DNA from: Onthophagus taurus
Lineage: Eukaryota; Arthropoda; Insecta; Coleoptera; Scarabaeidae
Direction of reading: 5' to 3'
Length of the DNA: 64,000 nucleotides
NCBI RefSeq assembly: GCF_036711975.1
Contig: NC_091971.1
Coordinates: forward strand, 27,721,501-27,785,500
Shown: one piece after another, positions 32,182 through 43,055 of the stretch
Layout of the letters: each line of letters starts with the position of its first letter
Numbering within the stretch: position 1 is the stretch's first letter
Translations under genes and position numbers: made by a program
The notes under the pieces: model-generated
What the model was told of the DNA's origin: nothing
Seen by the model: the letters and a program-made list of their open reading frames with translations, nothing else
The model's database searches: none

Positions 32182-33155
32182 ATATATCAGTTTCTGAGGA
32201 CAACAATCACGAAATAAATTTATCTGTTATCTCTGTAGAGAAACAAACAGAAGAAGTGTCTGTAGAAATGATTAGTAAGTAATTTTTTGATAGTTTATTA
32301 GGACTAAAAAGTATGAATAATCAAGTATTTCATAACCTATATTACATGTTTTACAGATATATCCGTTCCCGAGGACGAAAACAATGCTACATCAGTAAGC
32401 TGTATAGGAAAACAAACTGAAGAAACCTCTGTAGCAATGAAGAGTGCACACACTGTAGCTACACAAACTGGTGTTTGGTATTTAAGTTCACCAAAAATAA
32501 TTAAACTCAGACAACAAAACAAAATATCTCAGCTGCAAAAACAAGTAGTTTCATACAAAAAAGTGTTGGAGCAACCAGCATTGGAACGCATTACAGTCCA
32601 TGATGTGAAAGCAATATTAAAAAAATTATTTCCAGAAGAAATGTCACCATTTCTCATCCATCAATTTGAACTCCACCAAAAGATGCAGGCGCGGACGACG
32701 CTACTCTAATGATTTTAAAAGTTTTTGTTTAAAATTATATTTTTTAAGCCCAAAAACGTATTCATTTTTGGAGAGCTTTTTTATTGTGCCATGTAAGAGA
32801 ACACTCTCAAGAGCAACTGAGAATATGAGACTAAAGCCTGGAATTAATGACAATATATTTGATATGTTAAAAATGAAAATTGAAACAATGAACTCCAAAG
32901 ATAGACACTGCTCCATCTGTCTTGATGAAATGGCCATTAAAGCTCATTTGTTTTTTAACATTTCGACTAATGAAGTTATTGGCTTTAAGGATATAGGTCA
33001 TGCCCGATCATTCCATCCAGCATTTAATGCTATATGTTTTTTAGTAATGGCGAGGGGTATATATAATAACTGGAGGCAACCCCTAGCTTATTACTTTGTA
33101 CATAGCACTTGCAAAGCAAATAATTTAAAAGTCATTATATTTTTTTCTGTTCAAG
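32182..33155 (+). pseudogene. P/THAP9-like transposase, middle exons
   Basis: Two short, similar exons (32182-32273 and the start of 32357-...) begin ISVSEDNNHE and ISVPEDENNA, an exon duplication. Then a leucine-rich coiled coil (KIIKLRQQNKISQLQKQ), a one-base shift near 32665, and the catalytic part: GRRYSNDFKSFCLKLYFLSP, LPCKRTL-like region, SICLDEMAIKAHLFFN (first catalytic Asp in LDEM) and IGFKDIGHARSFHPAFN. Cut at 33155 by the jockey-type fragment. Confidence 0.8.
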
Positions 33156-33540
33156 CTTGTCAGTGGTCTTTCTGATTCACCGTCTTTACTGGCTAGGATC
33201 GACTTTCATGTTCCCCCGCGGCAACTGCGATATGACTTTTTGTTTTACGCACTTATGCCGCAAACAAATGCTTATCGGAATTCCCCTATTTTCAGGATGG
33301 AGCGTACCGCTGATCGCATTAATTGCGATTTATTCGCGTATAATCCAGGTAGTGTTAAGCGCAACATCAGAACCGCCATTATATCTTCACCTGCCGTATC
33401 GCTATGATTGTAATTGTTTTAGAAATTAGAATTTTTTTTTTAGTTGTACTTCACAAATGTATGTTGTGGAACAACTTTATTGGGTTCGTCCCGTTGTTGT
33501 TCTCTTGTTCAAATAAATAAATAAATAAATATTAAATATT
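33156..33540 (+). mobile_element. 5'-truncated jockey-type non-LTR element
   Basis: 33156-33407 encodes the last 83 residues of a LINE reverse-transcriptase protein (LLARIDFHVPPRQLRYDFLF, TNAYRNSPIFRMERTADRIN, CDLFAYNPGSVKRNIR) to a TGA. A short 3' UTR ends in AAATAAATAAATAAATATTA. It interrupts the P-type gene, which resumes at about 33550. Confidence 0.75.
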
Positions 33541-33548
33541 ATTGAAAA

Positions 33549-34137
33549 GTTAATGCATATCGGTTTATCAGTGAAAGCTGTGATCTCTGATATGGGTTCC
33601 AGCAACATGGTGCTTACAAAAAATTTGGGAGTAACTCCTGAGGCCTCATATTTTATTTACGAAGATAAAAAGATCTTTTATATCTTTGATCCCCCACATT
33701 TAGTGAAAGCGACTAGAAATAATTTATATACCAATTACATTTATATACAATTTTGAGAGTGAGGGGAATTTTGCCTGCTGGAAATACATTGAAAACCTTT
33801 ATAATGTTGATAAGAAGTTAGGAAACAAATTAGCGCCAAAATCAGCGCTGTTGGTTAATGTGATCAGAAGATCACATTAACCCAACAACCTTTAAAAAAA
33901 TTAAAGTTAAGCTGGCTACACAAGTCCTCAGTATGTCAGTGGCCAATGGTTTGGGTGTATTAATATAATTAGGGGTTATTACAACCGAAGCAGCAGAAAC
34001 TCAAAAAATTATCGAAATGTTTGATTCACTCTTCGATATTCTTAATTCAAATGATTTAAACTCTACCAAAAAAATGAATAGACCATTTAAAGGAAATGAT
34101 GAACAAATAGACTTTTTAGAGAATACATTAAGGTAAA
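33549..34137 (+). pseudogene. P/THAP9-like transposase, later catalytic part
   Basis: HIGLSVKAVISDMGSSNMVL (second catalytic Asp region), YIFDPPHLVKATRNN (conserved D-P-P-H-L-x-K-x-x-R-N), then after a stop FACWKYIENLYNVDKKLGNK, a hairpin (33852-33889) that disturbs the frame, FKKIKVKLATQVLSMSVANG and TTEAAETQKIIEMFDSLFDI. Damaged by at least two frame breaks. 34138-34305 carries no recognisable coding. Confidence 0.75.
33852..33889. repeat. short hairpin within the P-type coding region
   Basis: GTTGGTTAATGTGATC and GATCACATTAACCCAACAAC are inverted copies around a 4-bp centre. Looks like a small inverted duplication of P sequence. Confidence 0.6.
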
Positions 34138-34992
34138 ACAAGTATTGAAATCTGTTAAGATTTATTTCAAAATTAGCAGTTTGGGTTGCATAAAGTATAC
34201 AATTTTATTTTTAATTTTGGTTAAGTCGAGGACAACTTTTTGTGTTCCCAAAAAGGTATATAAGAGCCCCGTCTTTCGATATATTTTAACGTCGTACCGG
34301 TCATATACAGGGTGTAACTTAAGTGATGACTTTAATTTCAAATTAAAATTTGTCATCAAAAAAAGGTATACCTAATTGAAGTCGATAGGAGCAACTGTTT
34401 TAGGACATGTAAGACATTCTTATTGATGTTAAGATTTAAAATAAAAACATTGTTTTTGTTGACATTGTTGATTTTGAACATTAAAAGTGTCAAGATTACT
34501 GTCAGTTTAATATCTGTTCTTTTGCAGTTAACTATGAATAACGTTGAATTAGCTGAAATGCATTTGATTTATGGACTAGCAGATGGAAATGCTGCACAAG
34601 CCCGTCGACTTTACCAGGAACGATATCCCAATAGACCACTTCCAACAGCAAGAACTTTCATAAGGCTACATGCTAGAGTGTGCGAAACTGGATCTGTATA
34701 TGCTCACGCTGAACGTATTGGTAGACCGAGAACAATAATGACACCACAACTAGAAGAAGCAATCTTACAAGAAGTGGCTAATTCGTCAAGTAGTACGCGA
34801 AAATTATCTGCACAGTTTAACATCAGTCATCAAAGTGTTTGGAGGGTTTTGCACAGAAATTTACTTTATCCATACCACATTCAACGCATGCAACTACTGT
34901 TGCCAAGAGATTTTCCTGCACGGTTAGATTATTGTCGATGGTTTCTCGAAAAAACTACGCAGAATCCCAACTTTACGTCTAAAATTCTATTT

Positions 34993-35255
34993 GATAGAAA
35001 AAATTTCGAATTTTGTTGTACTTTTACTGGTTTATTTATATTTTTGTTGTCTAACTAGTTTCGGCAAAAGCCATCATCAGAGACAAAAGTCATTGTATCT
35101 TACAGGAAATTAACATCGAAAATATAAAGCGGTGAACAAATTAAAATTATTACTGTCACAAAATTTACTTAAAATACATGTAAAAATTCTTTTACAAAAC
35201 TTTAAAGATTTAACTCCGCATGGACATCTTTTGTGGTAGATGTTACAAGATGGTC
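34993..35255 (-). mobile_element. 263-bp Penelope-like terminal remnant with a hammerhead-like motif
   Basis: Flanked by 12-bp direct repeats TAAAATTCTATT (34981-34992 and 35256-35267), which are mariner coding sequence and so a target duplication. Contains no ORF. Carries the hammerhead-like motif at 35046-35086 on the minus strand. Penelope-like elements are the insect retroelements known to carry such ribozymes and to give 8-15-bp duplications. Confidence 0.7.
35046..35086 (-). ncRNA. hammerhead ribozyme-like motif (type I, minimal stem III)
   Basis: On the minus strand: TTGTCT (stem I), CTGATGA, T, GGC-TTTT-GCC (stem II), GAA, ACTAGT (stem III, self-complementary), T (cleavage position), AGACAA (stem I closing, perfect pairing). 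All core bases C-U-G-A-N-G-A and G-A-A-A are present. One extra base lies before stem II compared with the textbook form. Stem III of this length would favour cleavage as a dimer. Confidence 0.7.
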
Positions 35256-36099
35256 TTAAAATTCTATTCACAGATGAGGCAAGTTTTTCACGTGATGCCA
35301 TCAGAAACTTCCACAATAATTATTTTTGGGACTATGAAAATCCCCATGCCATTGAAGAACGTGGATTTCAGCAGCAGTTTTCGGTCAATATTTGGGCCGG
35401 AGTTCTTGGTGATCATGTCATCGGACGCATTTTCTTCCTCCTCGACTGAATGGTGAGACTTCAGCCGTGGCCACCACGATCTCCAGACCTTAATCCGCTG
35501 GACTATTTCTTTTGGGGACATCTGAAATCGCTTGTTTATGCAACGCCAGTTGAAGATGTACATGATTTAAGAAACAGAATTGTAAATTCTTGTAATGTCA
35601 TACGCAACACTCCAGGAATTTTTGAACGTATGCGACAGTCGATGAGCAGAAGATTACATGCTTGTATTGAAAATCGCGGCTCTCATTTTGAGCATTTGAT
35701 TTAATTAATGTTTGATAAATAAAATATTATTATTATTGTACATTCAAATAAAAATTCACAAATAAATGTTTTTTTGAAGGTTATATTATTATTTATTTTC
35801 TCAACTTTAACACCCTATATCTTGGAAACGAAGCATTTGCGGACCCATGTTCGTATGAACTTTTGTGCTTAAAATATAACAAGGAATCACCCCTTGAAAT
35901 TAAAGTCATCACTTAAGTTACACCCTGTATATGTATAACAAACAAACTTCGCAAATTTCAAAAACAAGTGTAAAATAAATAAAATAAAGAATAATTAAAG
36001 TGTGTTTGAATCAGCGCATTCCAGAAAAAATAAGTAACAAAATATATCGAAGTATTTCAATATAAATTTATTTTATTTATAGATATTTCAATAATGTTC

Positions 36100-36890
36100 G
36101 CATAATATCCAAAACGGACAAGGATGTTACAAAATCCACGAAATTTTTAAAATCCTGGTAAATTTCAATAAAGGGCCTTATGTATTTGTGGAGGTGTTTA
36201 AAAGATGAGGGTTATGAGTTCCTATTAACCAGGCGTCTTAACCAAGACTCATTAGAACATTTTTTTGGGCAAGTGAGGAAACAAGGAGGGTGTTCCATAA
36301 ATCCAACTCCTATACAATTCTCAAGAGCTTTCAAAAAATTATTTACCATGAAATTTTTAAATTCTGGAGGCGAAAATTGTGCTGAGGATCATGGTGCAGT
36401 TTTAGCCCACTTCCAAAGTTTTGTAACTGAAACTAATGTAAATAATCCTGATACTATTAGTGAACCACAAAAAAAAGTGCAAACAGTCGATACCGACTAC
36501 CGTTTGGTTGAACAAAATTCAATTCGGTATATTTGTGGTTCCTTATAAAAAAATGTTTAGGACAGCATTCATGCGGTATATGTCAGGAGTATGCACGCAG
36601 CCATAAAGATTTGGACGACACCTCCATTTTATGTCGTATGAAGCGTATGAAGAGCAAAGGGGCGCTACATTCGGAAATTTATATATGCCACATGACAATT
36701 TCTATACGTATATTTGTAGCCTTGATTTAGTATATAAAAAACATTTTGAAGAGTTCATACGAGGAAATGGTGTTTTAGAACAGTTTCTTTCAGTTTTTAA
36801 GTCTTTACATTTTAAACACCCTTGTAAATATTTTCCAAATATTTATTTAATAAGATTGTATGGACGTATGAGAATTTATCAATAAAAATT
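36100..36890 (+). pseudogene. P/THAP9-like transposase, C-terminal exon
   Basis: Reads LLTRRLNQDSLEHFFGQVRK QGG and NPTPIQFSRAFKKLF, the C-terminal catalytic Glu region of P-type transposases, then GGENCAEDHG. A shift near 36545 leads to FGNLYMPHDNFYTYICSLDL and LEQFLSVFKSLHFKHPC, ending at 36885. 35930-36100 is intron-like AT-rich DNA. Confidence 0.8.
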
Positions 36891-36923
36891 TTAAAACTGT
36901 GAGAAACCACTCAAAAATGATTA

Positions 36924-39900
36924 GGGTAAAATGCCCTATCGTTGGCACTTAATCAGTCATTGGCACTATTCTCATAAACTACACATTTTTAAGTTTTTAA
37001 CGCTACTAGCTTTAGAAATCTTGCAATAGATGGAAGCACCCGACTGCTACGTCTCGAGTAAACATAACCTCCAGTCTGTTAGTTCTAATATGTCCGAAGC
37101 AAGTGTACGTGTTTGAACGTGTTGCAACTTAAGGGGAAAAACTAACAATTTCCGTAAGCATACGACTTTATATAACCATTCATATTTCAAATTATTTCGA
37201 AAATAACGTTTGTAGACTTTATATATCTGAAAGTAAAGGGGTTGTTTATTGATTGTTTTATTATAAATTACTAGGTATGTTGCCATTTTCGTTAAATAAT
37301 TGAGGTGCCAACTACTAGGTTCTAAAAATTGCAAAATTCTAATGATTGTCACCCGTGCCAATTAGTAGTTTAGTGCATCTATATCAGACATTCAATAATT
37401 GGCACTGTGCAGTTTTAAGTTTTTTTCTGACAAACCCATGCTTTTTTTGATGCTTTAGATGCCGAAAGTTAAGTCGAAATCAGCCTATGTGAAAGGCTAT
37501 ACAGAAGACTATCTTCAAAAGGCTCTTACAGAAATAAAAAATGGCGAATCAAAAAAAGCCGTTGCTAAAAGGTTTGGAATACCAAGGTCCACATTGCAAT
37601 TTAGGTTAGGGCCCCATTTTTCTAAAATTCGACCTGGACCACAACCCTACCTAACAGATGATGAAGAAAAAACTTTAGAGGATTGGATTTTGGAAAGCCA
37701 CAGGAAAGGTTTCCCTAGAAGAAAGATTGATCTTCAAATGTCTGTAAAATATTTCTTGGACAATAATAAGAGACCAAATCCCTTTAAGGATAATATACCA
37801 GGATCACGATGGTACCAATCGTTTCTAAAGCGTCATCCATTACTAACCAGCCGTTCTTCAGAAGGTGTTACACCAGCGTCTGCTGCCGTCGCAGAAACAG
37901 ATATCAGGAAGTGGTTTGCGGATATAGAAGAGTACCTGAAAACTAAACACTACTTCTCAATTCTGGAAAATCCCACCCGTGTTTACAATGGAGACGAAAC
38001 TTGTTTTCTGTTCATACCAAAACTGGGCAAAGTCATTGCTCCGAAAGGAGCAAAAAATGTTTATGAGGTCGACCAAGGTAATGCGAAACAAAATCTGACT
38101 GTAATGTTTACATTTTGTGCATCTGGAAAAATTGTGCCCCCCTTAATAATATACCCGAACAAAAGACTTCATGCAAATATTACAAAGCATGTACCTGATG
38201 AATGGGGATTAGCGTGTAGTGATAATGGATGGATGAAATCTGAAATATTTATAGATTACATCAAAAACGTTTTTTATCCTCATTTAACGAAAGAGAATAT
38301 TCAATTTCCGGTCATCCTGTTTTTAGATGGACACAAAACCCATTTAACCTTTGAATTAAGCAAGCTATGCTCCGAATTGCAGATTATATTAATCAACTTG
38401 TACCCAAACTCTACTCGAATTTTACAACCAGCAGACGTCTCCAACTTTAAACCGCTTAAAAATTCATGGAAACTAGGTGTTCTTAAATGGCGCAGGGAAA
38501 ATCCGTATTGTAAGTTAGGAAAGGAACATTTTGCAATAATATTAAAAAAAGCTATTAGTGAGCTTAAATCCGAAACAGTAATCAATGGTTTTAAAGCTTG
38601 TGGTTTATATCCTTGGAACCCTGATTTAATTGATTTCTCTAAATGTCTTGGTACAAACAAACACATAAATGAGCATCCAGCTACGAAACCAACTTCTCAA
38701 AAAGCAAATGAGTTGTCGTTTGAACAGCTGTGTAAAATTTTAGGTCCTACCAAAACCGAAGCAATAGAAAATACCTTCTTAGGTGATTGCAGTTGCTCAG
38801 AGAAATGTGAAAACTTCGAAATTTTAAGTAAAATTTATAGGTATTTAAAACCAATATCACAACCAAATGATGAATCTAACGCGGAAAATATTTTCGAAGA
38901 GTCTACCATGGAAATAGATATTTCCTATGATGGTTTGCAGTTAACAGAAGAAGAGCTGCTCGATTTACCCATTATTTTTGCTGATTCTGAGGATTATGGG
39001 CAAGAAAACCTTCACAAAAAATCCCCACAAAGTCTAGAAGTTACGCATATAGACACAGTGAACCAGGATGACACGTTTGTTGAAATTATAAACCAGACAA
39101 TCCAGGAAGACAAGTTCGTAGATACTACTCACCCAGAGGATAAGCTTGTAGACCCTACAAAACAAGAAACAGTAGAGCGAAGCAAACCCGAAATAAAAGA
39201 CTTCCTAGTGTATCCAAAAACGCCAGTACGCACTGGAAAACGAGAAACACAAAGATTGCCATTCGTACTAACGTCCTCTACGTTTAAAAAGATCCACGAA
39301 GAAAAAGAAAACATTAAAAAAGAAAAGGAACGTAAGAAAGAGCAAAACAAAATTAAAAGATTAGAAAAACAAAAGGAAAAATCTTTAAAGACCGACAAAA
39401 CAAAGACTCAGAAAGGAACTCTAAAGGACAGATTTTCAAATAGAAACGTAAAACGAATGGTTGAGAATATCAGTACACCAGAAGAAAATTTAACTTGTTA
39501 TTATCAACCTACTGCTAATGTGAATGCTATTATTGAAAACTTTGAAGAAGATGAATCAGAAACTAAATCTGATGAAGCTAATCTTAATAGTTGCGTCCTA
39601 ATAAAAAACAATATTAGTGTGAAGAAAGGTATGTGCTATATCTGCATTTGCAATATTCATATAAAGAATACGGGAATTCAATGTCAAAAGTGTAGTAGAT
39701 CGTATCATGTATCTTGTTTAAAGAAGAAAGATATGTATCAAGATTTTTTTTTGTGTTCAACATGCATTAGGTTATAAGTGCCTAACAGAGAAAACATTAT
39801 TTGGTTTATATTTGTTTAAATATTTATTGTTGTGTTAATAAATAAATCTGTTTATTTAATATAGGTAGTAGGTTTCTTAATTAGTTAAGCACCTTTTTTT

Positions 39901-40204
39901 AATTGTCCTCACCTAATATGCAAGTTAACTGTATTTGATTGGTATTAGTGCCAATGACTGGAAATGTCAGTGCCAATTACCCGAAACATAGTGCCAATAA
40001 CTAACATTTCGCTAAATTTGTATAAATGGCTAAATAATAACATCAAATGATAAGACTTTTAAGCAATATTTTTGAAAATCGTGTATAAACGACTTATTAT
40101 CACTTATACGTCGAATAAACAAGTTGGTAAAGCAATAAAACTTTATATTACTCAGGTTATTTAATGATATTCCCTTAAACTGCCAATAATTGGGTACTTT
40201 ACCC
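36924..40204 (+). mobile_element. pogo-type transposon 2 (subterminal TTGGCAC motifs), apparently intact
   Basis: TIRs GGGTAAAATGCCCTATCGTT GGCA and, inverted at the other end, GGGTAAAGTACCCAATTATT GGCA. TA duplicated (36922-36923, 40205-40206). The motif TTGGCACT or its complement recurs near both ends (36951, 36961, 37355, 37400, 39949, 39971, 39991), candidate transposase-binding sites. 3281 bp with one full-length ORF. Confidence 0.9.
37459..39777 (+). CDS. pogo-type DDE_1 transposase 2 with C-terminal PHD-like finger
   Basis: 772 aa, uninterrupted, start MPKVKSKSAYVKGYTEDYLQ. psq-type HTH at residues about 18-55 (KKAVAKRFGIPRSTLQFRLG), CENP-B-like HTH at 65-130, then DDE_1: RVYNGDETCFLFIPK (D1), VILFLDGHKTHL (D2), LYPNSTRILQPADVSNFKPL (D3). 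A Glu/Lys-rich linker with a coiled coil (KEKENIKKEKERKKEQNKI) follows. The last 50 residues form a C4HC3-type finger: CYICICNIHIKNTGIQCQKC, YHVSCLKKK, FFLCSTC. PHD fingers read histone tails, so the element may target chromatin (inference). The ORF is intact, with TIRs in place: a candidate active copy. Confidence 0.9.
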   Translation: MPKVKSKSAYVKGYTEDYLQKALTEIKNGESKKAVAKRFGIPRSTLQFRLGPHFSKIRPGPQPYLTDDEEKTLEDWILESHRKGFPRRKIDLQMSVKYFLDNNKRPNPFKDNIPGSRWYQSFLKRHPLLTSRSSEGVTPASAAVAETDIRKWFADIEEYLKTKHYFSILENPTRVYNGDETCFLFIPKLGKVIAPKGAKNVYEVDQGNAKQNLTVMFTFCASGKIVPPLIIYPNKRLHANITKHVPDEWGLACSDNGWMKSEIFIDYIKNVFYPHLTKENIQFPVILFLDGHKTHLTFELSKLCSELQIILINLYPNSTRILQPADVSNFKPLKNSWKLGVLKWRRENPYCKLGKEHFAIILKKAISELKSETVINGFKACGLYPWNPDLIDFSKCLGTNKHINEHPATKPTSQKANELSFEQLCKILGPTKTEAIENTFLGDCSCSEKCENFEILSKIYRYLKPISQPNDESNAENIFEESTMEIDISYDGLQLTEEELLDLPIIFADSEDYGQENLHKKSPQSLEVTHIDTVNQDDTFVEIINQTIQEDKFVDTTHPEDKLVDPTKQETVERSKPEIKDFLVYPKTPVRTGKRETQRLPFVLTSSTFKKIHEEKENIKKEKERKKEQNKIKRLEKQKEKSLKTDKTKTQKGTLKDRFSNRNVKRMVENISTPEENLTCYYQPTANVNAIIENFEEDESETKSDEANLNSCVLIKNNISVKKGMCYICICNIHIKNTGIQCQKCSRSYHVSCLKKKDMYQDFFLCSTCIRL

Positions 40205-40206
40205 TA

Positions 40207-40349
40207 TATTAAATCATGATTAATTAATGAATTAAATGATGATGATTTGGATCGAAGAGAGTTTTGCGAAATTATGGCCGAGCGTATCAATAATAACCCA
40301 AATTTCTTGTACAACGTTTGCTTTTCTGACGAATGCACTTTTTCACTTA
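40207..40349 (+). pseudogene. mariner-like transposase C, N-terminal-side fragment
   Basis: Reads LINELNDDDLDRREFCEIMA ERINNNPNFLYNVCFSDECT FSL (D1 in FSDECTF). The gene is cut at 40349 by the long-TIR element and resumes at 44932. Its own 5' half is missing to the left, where pogo 2 ends. Confidence 0.75.
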
Positions 40350-40499
40350 CAAGGGAAGTATCAGAACTGTCCCTCACCGATTTTGTTGAAATTTGGTACA
40401 GCGATAGTATGGCCAAAAATAAGGTTTACGTATTTTTTTATACGTGCTAATAGAGCCCCTGGGGCGAGTTATAAGGGTTGGAAATCGGGGCGAAATATA

Positions 40500-42633
40500 C
40501 AGGGTGATTCATAAGTAATGGGCCAAATTGTAAATGTACGTTCAGGAGGCCAAAATAATAATATTTTCATTAACAATAATGGGTCTTAGTCTGCTCCTTA
40601 CTGAGATACAGGATGTTAAAGCGAAAAAAATAAAATAGATTTTTGTTAATAGATCAGCTACTTTTCTACATAATGACTCATAGTTGACTTATAGTTTTTG
40701 TAAGGGTAAACAATAATGTGTGAGAGGATTTGAGTTAACTCGTAGATGTCGCCACATGCGCCATATGAATTATGAAACGTCAATGAGCTTTTACGTTTAA
40801 TGAATAGTTTAAAACATTTTATTGTTAAGTAAACTGATTCATTCTTGTCCTAACATAAATCAAAATGCCGAGACATAATCACTTTTCAAACGAAGAAATG
40901 AGAGACATGTTATGCGTTTACGCACAAGAACGTTTTTCTGGGCAAGCAGCATCCAGAAAATATCGTGAAATGTACCCTTACAGAAGGCAGCCAAACCGGA
41001 AGATATTTCAAAATATTTATAATCGATTGGGTGAAACAGGTTCATTTCGTCCAAAATATCATACAGGACGTCCTAAGATTATCACTCCGCAGCAAGAAGA
41101 TGAAATTTTGGTAAGAATTGCGCAAAATTCTGAAATAAGCACTCGTCGATTGTCTGCAGCAACTGGAATAAGCCAACCATCCGTGACTAGAATTTTACAC
41201 AAGGAAAATTTATATCCCTATCATTTTATACCTGTGCAAAATTTACTTCCAACAGATTATCGAATCAGAGTTCAATTTTGTCAGTGGCTAAAAGGAAAAT
41301 TGAAATAACATTCTTTTCACGGATGAAGCAACCTTTACCAGACGCGGAGTTTTTAATTGGCGAAATAGTCATGCCTGGGAAACCGAAAACCCTCGTTTAA
41401 AAAAAGATAGACATTTCCAGCACGAGTTTAAAATAAATGTGTGGTGCGGTGTAATAGGCAATACATTACTGGGCCCAGTTGAATTACCTCCTAATTTAAA
41501 TGGAGAGTCATATTTAATTTTTTTAAATAATGACTTAGTCGACCTCTTGGGAGATCTTCCATTACAACTAAGAAGAAATATGTGGTTCATGCAAGACGGT
41601 GCTCCTCCACATTTTTCACGTGCTGTGCGCGAACATCTGAATGAAACATTCCCTCACCGTTAGATTGGACGTGGTAGTGAATTTCAGTGGCTACCTCGCA
41701 GTCCCGATTTTAATCCACTTGATTTTTATGTGTGGGGTTACATGAAATCAATGGTCTATGCTGAACCTACTATAAATACACGAGACGAGTTATGGAATAG
41801 AATTCAAGATGCAGCCAATTCAATACGAAATAATCCTGCTACATTTTTTAAAGTCAGACAATCCTTAACCAAACGGTTAAATGCGTGTATAAATGCTGGT
41901 GGTGGTCATGTTGAAAACCTTTTGCAGTAGCTCATAATTAAGCTTAAATTTAATTTAACTTCGCACAACATTAACATGTAGGTTTTGATAACAGTTGTCG
42001 TAAGTGGTCTTAGTTCAAGTCTGTTCTAATGTTGTATTTCGTTTTATTAACTGGCGTACAATAAATTGTTTTATTACGTAATTTTTTTATGGTTTCAGTT
42101 TAATATTGTTATCAATTATCAATTACGGTTAGGTAAATGTCAACATTCCATGCCATGCTTGTGTCTTAACAGATTAATGCTACGTCGACCACCGTGAAAT
42201 GTAGTGTAGTGAATTAGTAAAATTCAAATATCTCGAAAATCGTTAATATTTTCAAGATCAAAGAAGTATAGCTTTTTTCTACAGAAATGATGGGGCTATC
42301 CAAATTAAACAAGTATGTTGTAAAATAATGAGCGATAAAAAATTTGTAGCTGATTTCATCTAATTCATATGGCGCATGTGGCGACATCTACGAGTTAACT
42401 CAAATCCTCTCACACATTATTGTTTACCCTTACAAAAACTATAAGTCAACTATGAGTCATTATGTAGAAAAGTAGCTGATCTATTAACAAAAATCTATTT
42501 TATTTTTTTCGCTTTAACATCCTGTATCTCAGTAAGGAGCAGACTAAGACCCATTATTGTTAATGAAAATATTATTATTTTGGCCTCCTGAACGTACATT
42601 TACAATTTGGCCCATTACTTATGAATCACCCTG
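40500..42633 (+). mobile_element. 2134-bp mariner-like element, copy A
   Basis: 273-bp TIRs (40500-40772, 42361-42633) starting CAGGGTGATTCATAAGTAAT, TA duplicated. Inserted in the left TIR of the long-TIR element. Nearly identical, same length, to copy B (53091-55224, opposite strand). 41934-42360 is 3' UTR without features. Confidence 0.9.
40865..41930 (+). pseudogene. mariner-like transposase, copy A
   Basis: MPRHNHFSNEEMRDMLCVYA, HTH-like region, GRPKIITPQQEDEIL, second HTH (GISQPSVTRILHKENLYPYH). At 41300 the frame breaks (QWLKG then a stop in the next frame), after which the catalytic part follows: ILFTDEATFTRRGVFNW (D1), MWFMQDGAPPHFSRAVREH (D2), a TAG at 41661 in place of Trp, and LPRSPDFNPLDFYVWGYMKS (D/E3). 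The break at 41300 is also in copy B; the TAG is private to copy A. Confidence 0.85.
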
Positions 42634-43055
42634 TATATATTCGCAATATATATATAGCAATAGCAATGACGTGTTTTTTCTTATTTGCCTCTGACCATCC
42701 CCTGCAAAGTTACGGGGTATGATAGATAACCCCTTTCCTTAAGAATAATGTGATAAACTGTTACACTGTTGAACAATATTTTGAAGAAAAGCATAAATTA
42801 GATGTAAATTAAGATTTACGCAGTAAAATAAACCCTATACGACATTTAGGGTTGGCTGGGGTTAACTACCCTAACCACCCCAAAAATTAAATTTTTTTGC
42901 GAAAAAATCGATTTTGGTGCAATTTACGACGATGATTTTTTATACGTTAGGTAGTACTTTTGAAAGAACTTAAAAGGGTTAGAAGTTTGGGGTAGAAAAT
43001 ATATTTTCGCTAATAATTTTCATAATCCTACAGAAAACGTTTTTTATAAGAATAA
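42634..43055. repeat. left TIR of the long-TIR element, inner part
   Basis: Matches inversely 44318-44740. Includes the paired tracts GGGGTATGATAGATAACCCC and GGTTAGGGTAGTTAACCCC-like. The first 50 bp after mariner A differ from the right TIR, which has about 100 bp more there. Confidence 0.75.

Larger units (their letters stand above)
34534..35704 (+). pseudogene. mariner-like transposase, split and internally deleted
   Basis: Starts MNNVELAEMHLIYGLADGNA. First HTH around ARRLYQERYPNRPLPTARTF, GRPRTIMTP linker, second HTH NISHQSVWRVLHRNLLYPYH. At 34992 the Penelope-like remnant enters; the frame resumes at 35256 with TDEASFSRDAIRNFHNNYFW (D1) and INVWAGVLGDHV-like sequence. Then a deletion removes the D2 box and joins to WPPRSPDLNPLDYFFWGHLK (third acidic region), ending near SHFEHLI. 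Without D2 it cannot be active. Confidence 0.85.
34308..35927 (+). mobile_element. mariner-like element in the P-type gene
   Basis: Perfect 33-bp TIRs CAGGGTGTAACTTAAGTGAT GACTTTAATTTCA, TA duplicated (34306-34307, 35928-35929). Encodes a transposase that is internally deleted and carries a Penelope-like remnant (34993-35255). Confidence 0.85.
25409..36900 (+). mobile_element. P-element / THAP9-like transposon, multiply interrupted
   Basis: Exons of a P/THAP9-type transposase occur in order at 25671-25703, 31718-31796, 31861-32094, 32182-32273, 32357-33155, 33549-34137 and 36160-36885. Insertions within it: pogo element 25704-31715, a jockey-type fragment 33156-33540, and a mariner-like element 34308-35927. 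The outer ends were not identified with certainty; 25409-25670 is AT-rich upstream DNA without other features. Confidence 0.65.
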
